A stretch of 8,142 bases of DNA from Chitinivibrionales bacterium (lineage in GTDB: Bacteria; Fibrobacterota; Chitinivibrionia; Chitinivibrionales; JANQEN01). Shown piece by piece: positions 1 through 4,325 of the stretch. The stretch spans positions 1-8,142 of the forward strand of contig JAUVGS010000073.1 of the NCBI GenBank assembly GCA_030593665.1, in the 5' to 3' direction. The notes under the pieces were generated by a model that did no database searches, was not told the origin of the DNA, and was given only the letters and a program-made list of their open reading frames with translations. The position numbers and the translations under genes are program-made. Within the stretch, counting starts at the first letter, position 1. The number at the start of each line of letters is the position of its first letter.

Positions 1-1
1 T

Positions 2-457
2 GAAGAACGGACATACTTTCAATACGATAAGGGATATACGGAAAAAGATTTTGAAGTGCCGCTTGATTATGTCCCTGAACATACCTTTGGACTGGGATTA
101 TTTGTGAAAAAGAATATTAAAAATGTTACTCTCGAAGGTACTATCAATGAAACGTATGTAGGGAAGAGGCGCTATCTGGAATGGACTGAAATTGACCTGG
201 AGCCTGATAATCCTCTTGAAAACGATGTTAAAATAATTCCCGGCGAAACGGCACTCCTTGAAGAAATACACCTTGATCCGCCGTTATATAAACTGAAACC
301 TTACTCGTTAACGGATATCGGCGTCAAATGCACCTATAAAAACCATGTCTGGTTTTCATTAAATATCCAGAATCTTTTTAATGCGACCTACGAGGAGCAG
401 GGAGGAACCCTTACTCCCGGAAGATTCGCAACGATTACTGTCGGCGGTAAATTTTAA
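2..457 (+). CDS. TonB-dependent outer-membrane receptor, C-terminal fragment
   Basis: The frame is open from the left edge, so only the last ~151 residues of a larger gene are present; a GTG at position 56 is internal, not a start. The protein ends with the usual last strands of a TonB-dependent receptor barrel: a segment reading SLTDIGVKCTYKNHVWFSLN, then NIQNLFNATYEEQGG, then PGRFATITVGGKF. The N-L-F-N-x-x-Y motif, the P-G-R turn and the terminal phenylalanine (the barrel-insertion signal read by the BAM machinery) are typical of the family. Such receptors import iron complexes, cobalamin or glycans across the outer membrane using TonB energy. The substrate cannot be told because the plug domain lies outside the window. 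The TAA stop is directly followed by the stop of a convergent lipoprotein gene. Confidence 0.88.
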   Translation, partial: EERTYFQYDKGYTEKDFEVPLDYVPEHTFGLGLFVKKNIKNVTLEGTINETYVGKRRYLEWTEIDLEPDNPLENDVKIIPGETALLEEIHLDPPLYKLKPYSLTDIGVKCTYKNHVWFSLNIQNLFNATYEEQGGTLTPGRFATITVGGKF

Positions 458-1006
458 TCAGAAGGGTTCTCTTCTGTTAACCACAGCCTGCCGTTCCATA
501 TACAGATCAATTGATTTCAGCATATTAAGTGTCTGCCCATCAAGAAGGGATTCCATGAACGGCCGTAAATCTTTCAGGTGAACAATCCAGAGGTCACCGG
601 TAGATCCGGTTGTATCAACAATAAGCGTTTTATTCGCCAGGGTGTCATGCAGTGGTTGAAGGGTGTCCGGATTAGCGGAGGTATCGAGCATATATCCTTC
701 CACGCCATACAAATAGAGCACGTCCCCGCCTCTTCCGCGAGTAAGCAGGTCCCAGGTACCGCTGTGCCTGTATAAGGTGTCGTCATCCTTTTCTTCCACT
801 TGAAAAATAAAAGATGAATCAAGATCATGTATACTGATAGTGATTACCAGATCATTAGGCAATGGGGGTTTTTCTGCTGTATTAGGGATAAACTCTTCCC
901 ATGTGCCGACAATGTTTCCGGACGCTTCTGTTTCTTCATCAGAACAACCGGAGAAGAAACATAAGTTGATTAAGATACAGAGAGAGAAGATGCCGGCTTT
1001 TTTCAT
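458..1006 (-). CDS. small lipoprotein with lipocalin-like GTW repeats, paralogue of the 1778-2383 product
   Basis: A 182-aa protein. Its signal peptide has Lys2-Lys3, a hydrophobic core to residue 19 and a lipobox-like FSGC with Cys21. Ser at +2 of the mature protein favours the outer membrane under the usual rule. The mature part opens with an acidic linker, then NIVGTWEEF (31-39) and a second SGTWDL (82-87), a pattern of short beta-strand lipocalin-like lipoproteins. The whole chain aligns by eye with the product at 1778-2383: both put Cys at residue 21, and LYRHSGTW matches LYKHTGIW. The start is supported by AAAGGAG at 1013-1019, with 6 nt between GGAG and ATG. Its stop abuts that of the convergent TonB receptor gene. 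Function unknown; it may work with that receptor at the outer membrane, but only adjacency suggests so. Confidence 0.82.
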   Translation of the reverse strand: MKKAGIFSLCILINLCFFSGCSDEETEASGNIVGTWEEFIPNTAEKPPLPNDLVITISIHDLDSSFIFQVEEKDDDTLYRHSGTWDLLTRGRGGDVLYLYGVEGYMLDTSANPDTLQPLHDTLANKTLIVDTTGSTGDLWIVHLKDLRPFMESLLDGQTLNMLKSIDLYMERQAVVNRREPF

Positions 1007-1012
1007 GATACG

Positions 1013-1019
1013 CTCCTTT
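1013..1019 (-). promoter_or_regulatory. Shine-Dalgarno of the 182-aa lipoprotein gene
   Basis: On the minus strand this reads AAAGGAG, with a 6-nt gap from GGAG to the ATG at 1006. It fixes the start of the lipoprotein gene. Confidence 0.75.
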
Positions 1020-1136
1020 GTAAAGGTAAAACGGTATGTCTTAGTTATTTATATCAGCCCATTCATTCGGAGTCCCGGGTTTAGTTCCCTGCCTGGGTTG
1101 CCATTTCCATGCCTTTGGTGTAGGCCTCTGAGAACG

Positions 1137-1403
1137 TTATATAAAAAATGTTTTCAAAATAAGTGCCAGGACGCCTGTTAACATAACACCCATCATCCAT
1201 TTGAGAACTGCTATCTGCTTATCAAGTCTGTAAATATCATCCTTCAGCCCGTGAATATCTTCCTTTGTAGCCAGTGATGTATCCAGCACTTCCGATAATA
1301 TTTCTTTTTGAGCTTCAACCTGGGCCTCTGCCTGTTTCTCTGTAAAACCGGCTTCCTTTAATTTTTTAGCATAAAGTAAAGTGTCAAATGAAATAGCGTT
1401 CAT
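1137..1403 (-). CDS. DUF1640-type coiled-coil protein with C-terminal membrane anchor
   Basis: An 88-aa protein with the layout of bacterial DUF1640 (CCDC90-like) proteins. The N-terminus is ISFDTLLYAKKLKEAGF, where family members usually show an FDT...LKxAGF block. An Ala/Glu/Gln-rich helix (about 22-45) contains the typical TEKQAEA stretch. The ATKEDIHGLKDDI segment leads into a coiled coil to about residue 66, and a single hydrophobic helix (67-87) ends in Lys-Thr-Phe-Phe-Ile. This gives a tail-anchored, probably inner-membrane oligomer; the bacterial members have no settled function. A GGGAG sequence lies 9 nt before the ATG. The 130 bp down to the next minus-strand gene leaves room for a separate promoter, so an operon with the lipoprotein is possible but not shown. 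Confidence 0.82.
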   Translation of the reverse strand: MNAISFDTLLYAKKLKEAGFTEKQAEAQVEAQKEILSEVLDTSLATKEDIHGLKDDIYRLDKQIAVLKWMMGVMLTGVLALILKTFFI

Positions 1404-1449
1404 TTTATCATTCTCCCGTTTACCTGATAGGACTTTTAATTTCTAAAAT

Positions 1450-1479
1450 AATATAAAAGAACAGCTACCAACAAAGCAA
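1450..1479 (-). promoter_or_regulatory. candidate sigma70 promoter of the DUF1640 gene
   Basis: On the minus strand, TTGCTT (1479-1474) and TATATT (1455-1450) are separated by 18 bp, about 45 bp upstream of the ATG. The -10 box is good and the -35 box is moderate. The region is AT-rich, so a chance match is possible. Confidence 0.35.
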
Positions 1480-1484
1480 GAAGA

Positions 1485-1540
1485 AAGCACTGTCGGTTTA
1501 AATTCATGAATATTTGCGGGTGTGTTGGATTACAGTGCTT
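1485..1540. repeat. 56-bp element bounded by 8-bp inverted repeats
   Basis: AAGCACTG (1485-1492) and CAGTGCTT (1533-1540) are perfect inverted repeats around 40 nt. The loop contains a 10-bp palindrome, ATTCATGAAT (1502-1511). No T-run follows on either strand that would make it a standard terminator. It could be a hairpin in a leader RNA, a protein-binding site or the core of a tiny inverted-repeat element. Confidence 0.45.
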
Positions 1541-1577
1541 AGTTACTATAAGAAAAAAAATGTAATTCATTAAATGT

Positions 1578-1589
1578 TATATTAATATA
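1578..1589. repeat. 12-bp perfect palindrome
   Basis: TATATTAATATA is its own reverse complement. It lies 81 bp upstream of the micro-ORF ATG in AT-rich DNA. It might be an operator, but base composition alone makes such palindromes likely here. Confidence 0.25.
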
Positions 1590-1603
1590 CCTCGTTTTTT
1601 TGT

Positions 1604-1632
1604 TTGAATAACTCAGCATAATAAATTAAAAT
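1604..1632 (+). promoter_or_regulatory. candidate sigma70 promoter before the micro-ORF
   Basis: TTGAAT (1604-1609) and TAAAAT (1627-1632) are separated by 17 bp. The -10 box overlaps the left arm of the SD-burying hairpin, so a transcript from this promoter would start inside or after that arm and would not form the full stem. The SD hairpin would need a start further upstream. Confidence 0.25.
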
Positions 1633-1668
1633 CTCCTTTCCATTTCATTTTAAAAAAAGGAGGTTTTA
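1627..1668 (+). promoter_or_regulatory. hairpin that sequesters a Shine-Dalgarno sequence
   Basis: AAAATCTCCTTT (1628-1639) pairs along its full length with AAAGGAGGTTTT (1656-1667), with one U-G wobble. T1627-A1668 adds a thirteenth pair, around a 16-nt loop. The right arm contains the consensus AAAGGAGG Shine-Dalgarno located 6 nt before the ATG at 1670. If transcribed, the RNA would hide its ribosome binding site in an AU-rich stem, as in temperature- or factor-controlled leaders. Confidence 0.5.
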
Positions 1669-1669
1669 C

Positions 1670-1735
1670 ATGGCTGAAGAGTATGAAAGGTGTTTTCGAG
1701 TAAGCACATTTTTAGATGAATTCCAGGAATATTAA
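1670..1735 (+). CDS. 21-codon micro-ORF behind a consensus Shine-Dalgarno
   Basis: The ATG lies 6 nt after a consensus AAAGGAGG (1656-1663), the strongest ribosome binding site in the window. It opens a 21-residue peptide that starts MAEEYERCFRVSTF and ends in DEFQEY before TAA. The peptide is acidic with one cysteine and has no signal sequence or membrane helix. It could be a genuine small protein, a leader peptide, or the 5' stub of a longer gene cut off by rearrangement; the frame continues open for another 20 codons after the stop. I recognise no family. It is the only plus-strand start in this part of the window, and it ends at the foot of the terminator of the convergent lipoprotein-type gene. 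Confidence 0.35.
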   Translation: MAEEYERCFRVSTFLDEFQEY

Positions 1736-1767
1736 AAAATTGTTTTGGGGGTTTCCAAAAGAACAAT
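1734..1767 (-). terminator. rho-independent terminator of the 201-aa lipoprotein-type gene
   Basis: Read on the minus strand, ATTGTT and then (after a 3-nt bulge) TTGG pair with CCAA and AACAAT around a six-base loop. A run of six T follows directly. It begins 10 nt after the stop of the gene at 1778-2383. Confidence 0.6.
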
Positions 1768-1777
1768 TGATACTCAA

Positions 1778-2383
1778 TCAATTCAGTCTCCTCTCTGATA
1801 TAAATATCCTCTCCGGCAATTCTTTCTCAAGATCAACATCCGAACCTAATAAACCATTCAAAAAAATAGTATTATATTGAGGAATAGCTCGTACAATAGA
1901 ACCTAAATCAATAAGGGGAATTGTTTCCCACACATTATCAACTACCAGTGTAGTATCAAGCTCAATATTTTTAAAACTTATCGAGTCATGTTGTGTTTCG
2001 AGCGTATTTGCACCGGTAGTTACATCAATCATTTCACAACTTTTTCCAATCAGTTTGATGGTGTTTCCATTAATTTTCCATATGCCGGTATGCTTATACA
2101 GATATTTATTTACAGACATTTCCTTTGCATACAGTAGAAATGTTGAATCAGTGGAATCTGATGGCTCCTTTCCTTCAACTATATTGATTCCTATTTCAAT
2201 TGGATTTGGCATATTATATTCTGATTTTGCAGGCAGGATATCGAGGAATGTACCTATAAATGATCGGGGATCAACAGGATCGTTGCCCTCTTCCTCCTCC
2301 TCAGGTTTTGTACTGTCACCGCATAATACAAGCATTCCCGTTATTGCGAACAGAAGATACAGTGCAAAAGGACGTAGTTTCAT
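1778..2383 (-). CDS. lipoprotein-like exported protein, paralogue of the 458-1006 product
   Basis: A 201-aa protein with an N-terminal signal: Lys2, Arg4, hydrophobic 6-20, then Cys21. Cys21 is at the same place as the lipid-modified Cys of its paralogue, but it is preceded by L-V-L; leucine at -1 is unusual, since lipoboxes normally have Gly, Ala or Ser there. A glutamate-rich linker (28-32) precedes FIGTFLDILP (42-51). The second core motif, LYKHTGIWKI (95-104), lines up with LYRHSGTWDL of the paralogue. After it, a DTTLVVD stretch (143-149) matches LIVDTTG, and the tails both run to a Glu-Arg-Arg ending. AAGGAA at 2391-2396 supports the ATG with a 7-nt gap. Function unknown; beta-rich, probably periplasmic or outer-membrane attached. 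Confidence 0.78.
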   Translation of the reverse strand: MKLRPFALYLLFAITGMLVLCGDSTKPEEEEEGNDPVDPRSFIGTFLDILPAKSEYNMPNPIEIGINIVEGKEPSDSTDSTFLLYAKEMSVNKYLYKHTGIWKINGNTIKLIGKSCEMIDVTTGANTLETQHDSISFKNIELDTTLVVDNVWETIPLIDLGSIVRAIPQYNTIFLNGLLGSDVDLEKELPERIFISERRLN

Positions 2384-2432
2384 GTAGATTTTCCTTACTA
2401 TAGAATGAATAGTGTTTATATATCAGTTTGAT

Positions 2433-2888
2433 CTAATTTTTACATAAAGGTTTTAAATTATTCAGTAAAATATCAGCGCCATTCGGCCGTGGCACATCCG
2501 TTTCAAAAATAACCGTTGTATCCACATTACCACGCGGTAAAAAATCACCAACCACCAGCGCCCATTTGGGCTGCAACACCCCTTTTACCGTAGTAAACAG
2601 GTGTGCCGTAAATGTTTCATGGAACGTGCCGATCATTCGAAAGGAATTAAGGTATAGTTTCCATGATTTCAACTCGATACAGAGCTTATCCGGCAGATAA
2701 TAGAGTCCGATAGATGCAAAATCCGGGTAGCCTGTTTTAGGGCATACGCAGGTAAATTCCGGGAAAACTATACGAATAACACCGCTTTTTGTGTTTTCAG
2801 TGTTATAGGGACAGGGAAATGTTTCCAATGCAGGAAGCATTCCTTGTTTTATTGCATCTTCCAGTAAAACAGATTGCTCTGAGAACAT
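2433..2888 (-). CDS. queF: NADPH-dependent 7-cyano-7-deazaguanine (preQ0) reductase, short type
   Basis: QueF reduces the nitrile of preQ0 to the amine of preQ1 using two NADPH, in the cytoplasmic pathway to queuosine in tRNA. The 151-aa length fits the single-domain (YkvM-like) type rather than the ~280-aa tandem type. The tunnel-fold signature is clear: PEFTCVCPKTGYPDFA (43-58) holds the cysteine that forms the thioimide with preQ0 (Cys49) and the partner acid Asp56. The QueF motif ELKSWKLYLNSFR (72-84) binds NADPH, and FHE (89-91) supplies the substrate-binding His/Glu. A second Cys47 replaces the Ser usual in FTSxCP. No strong Shine-Dalgarno precedes the ATG, and no other in-frame ATG, GTG or TTG lies close upstream. 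No other queuosine gene is in the window. Confidence 0.95.
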   Translation of the reverse strand: MFSEQSVLLEDAIKQGMLPALETFPCPYNTENTKSGVIRIVFPEFTCVCPKTGYPDFASIGLYYLPDKLCIELKSWKLYLNSFRMIGTFHETFTAHLFTTVKGVLQPKWALVVGDFLPRGNVDTTVIFETDVPRPNGADILLNNLKPLCKN

Positions 2889-3044
2889 AGTACAGCTAAC
2901 GGTTTCGGGTACGTGGTGACTATATAGTAATAAATATAAATACTCTTTTGCATAAATATGCTTATTTTGTGGCTGTTTAGCAAAGAAAATAAATGAAGAA
3001 TCTATTTAATGAAGAAAAATGGGTCTTCCTAAGGAAAGAAATGG
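2889..3044. other. AT-rich spacer between queF and the intron remnant
   Basis: No gene is seen. The stretch presumably holds the queF promoter (minus strand) and the 5' truncation point of the group II intron. It includes a near-palindrome GCATAAATATGC (2950-2961) about 60 bp before queF. A direct repeat of AAATGGGT (about 3018-3025 and 3039-3046) flanks the imperfect palindrome TTCCTAAGGAA (3026-3036). Confidence 0.4.
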
Positions 3045-3263
3045 GTGTTCTCTGTAAAGAGCAAGTATAAAGGCAAAACTCATATATGTAAAGTTTTGTG
3101 TATATGCTCCATAGGAATAAAACGACACATAAAGATAAAAGCTGATGCGAATCTTTATTTGCGAAAATACAGACGATATTATTGGGAAAGAAAGCATAAG
3201 AAGGAAGCAAAGGTTATGAGTCATTTATCTGCTCGTGAAGTAAGGCGAGCAACAATTAACTGA
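3045..3263 (+). pseudogene. 3' end of a group II intron maturase/reverse transcriptase, 5'-truncated
   Basis: About 65 codons remain of an intron-encoded protein that normally has 400-600. The recognisable part is IGIKRHIKIKADANLYL, then YRRYYWERKHKKEAK and a final SAREVRRATIN. This resembles the family tail in which (R)HIKIxADANPYxxxYxxYFxxR follows the maturase domain. The reverse transcriptase domain (YADD box) and most of the maturase domain are absent; the frame is closed by TAA at 3030-3032. The stop codon is followed at once by the end of domain IV and then domain V, the expected position for an intron-encoded protein. Coordinates start at an in-frame GTG, but homology is only credible from about 3060. 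It is a dead fragment and cannot support retrohoming. Confidence 0.7.
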
Positions 3264-3387
3264 GGCTGAACTGTCGGGTGATTCCACAAGGATTACCTTA
3301 ACGAATGCTTGAGCCGTATGATGGGAAAGTATCACGTACGGTTCTTAGGGGGGAATGAGCCCGAGAGGGCTTTGACCTACCCGGTAC
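3264..3387 (+). mobile_element. 3' end of a group II intron: domain V, domain VI and splice end
   Basis: Domain V (3311-3344) folds into the canonical 34-nt hairpin: GAGCCGTA pairs with TACGGTTC, with the AGC catalytic triad at 3312-3314. A two-base CG bulge lies at 3335-3336, and the upper stem TGATG/TATCA is capped by GAAA (3325-3328). The pair under the loop is G-G rather than a true pair. Domain VI (3348-3382) has the basal stem GGGGGG against CCTACCC with A3379 bulged, and the distal stem AGCCC-GAGA-GGGCT. The bulged A lies 8 nt before a 3' end in AC at 3387, the right distance for lariat branching. Domains I-III are not present upstream, so this is an orphan 3' portion that cannot self-splice. 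The plus orientation opposes the flanking genes. Confidence 0.85.
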
Positions 3388-3428
3388 TGAATTATACTAG
3401 TGAGGGAATATAAATCCCCATGAATATA

Positions 3429-4325
3429 TTATTTTCTCCTAGGTTCATAATGCAGCCGTTCCGCAACAATATCAATTGAAGGGGAACACAAATCGTTATG
3501 TGTCAGTTCATCGAAAAACTCACTTGCGGGAATCTTGTACCGGATTGATTCAACAAATAATGTAATGTCGTTTGGTTCGCTCCGGTATGAACGTATCAAA
3601 CGTATCTCAGTCTTCGCTGATTTCATGGAATCAGTTTCTACCATGCGAGTAGGTTCATCCACAATAGTGGCACTTTTGGAAAAATGATCTTTTATACAGA
3701 TGGTCCCCGCAGCGGTATAGGAAACAAATGCCGGCAGATCAGCAAAGAGATTATCGAAGAGGTTCGCTGTTGATCGGCAGTCCAATGAATCATCAATAGC
3801 GGTTGAAAAGAAATGCAGTAGACTGTCTATGACTGCGGGTGGTTTCACCGGTCTTAGCGGTACCCTGTTGGGATTTACCGATATTGTCGATACCGAATCA
3901 GTTGGTTCAGCATTGTTCCAGAGTGCCTTAAACGATGCTCCCCACACTTGAGGGTGTAAATTCCTCATACGTATGATACGAACAGGCCTGCGTTTCGCGA
4001 TTGTTTCTACAATACGAAAAATACACAATGAATATGAGAGTGAATCAGTCTCATGTATTGCGTAAACCATTGAATAGGTCAATTTATAGGTTACTTGGCC
4101 GGAGAGTGTGTCATAGTAAAGAGGTTCTATCAGGCGAATACTCGCAATAAGGTATTTCGATGCGTCACAAGCATAGGCGGGGGCATCGAATTGCCGCCGA
4201 TCATAGAAATCCCGTGATGAGGGTATTATGATTTGTAAGGAGTTGCCGGCATAGCAAAAACAACACACACACATTGTGCATAGAAATATCATGTAATGCA
4301 ATCTGTTTCTCATGTAAACTATCAC
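3429..4325 (-). CDS. exported protein of unknown function, coupled to the caspase-like gene
   Basis: A 298-aa product not recognised as any family. A basic N-terminus (Arg6, Arg8) and a hydrophobic, cysteine-rich stretch (11-25) end in CYA-GNS, a plausible signal peptidase I site after Ala26; there is no lipobox. The mature ~272 residues look beta-rich in the first half (YLIASIRLIEP, QVTYKLTYSMVYAI). A Ser/Pro linker follows (about 142-165), then a more helical middle and a basic tail. The GTG start at 4325-4323 overlaps the TGA of the upstream gene in GTGA. GGAG (4332-4335) lies 6 nt before this GTG, so I prefer it to the ATG at 4313. Tight overlap implies coupled translation and roughly equal amounts of the two proteins. 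An exported partner or immunity protein for the 886-aa protein is a reasonable guess. Confidence 0.75.
   Translation of the reverse strand: MIVYMRNRLHYMIFLCTMCVCCFCYAGNSLQIIIPSSRDFYDRRQFDAPAYACDASKYLIASIRLIEPLYYDTLSGQVTYKLTYSMVYAIHETDSLSYSLCIFRIVETIAKRRPVRIIRMRNLHPQVWGASFKALWNNAEPTDSVSTISVNPNRVPLRPVKPPAVIDSLLHFFSTAIDDSLDCRSTANLFDNLFADLPAFVSYTAAGTICIKDHFSKSATIVDEPTRMVETDSMKSAKTEIRLIRSYRSEPNDITLFVESIRYKIPASEFFDELTHNDLCSPSIDIVAERLHYEPRRK

Noticed and set aside
1081..1134. Minus-strand reading ending FSEAYTKGMEMATQAGN, looking like a protein C-terminus
   Set aside because: Only about 17 codons look protein-like. Further upstream the frame overlaps the DUF1640 gene in another register, and there is no start. 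Probably chance, though a gene remnant cannot be fully excluded.
2889..2960. preQ1 riboswitch in front of queF
   Set aside because: The minus-strand leader lacks the compact stem with an A-rich tail and CUA/UAG pseudoknot partners expected of class I, and I see no class II pattern.
2977..3224. Minus-strand open frames rich in Cys, Phe and Tyr
   Set aside because: They lie antisense to the maturase remnant, have no Shine-Dalgarno, and their composition merely reflects the AT-rich complement.
3404..3418. Hairpin GGGA/TCCC just after the intron as terminator of the exported-protein gene
   Set aside because: The stem is only 4 bp with a 7-nt loop and has no T-run on either strand.
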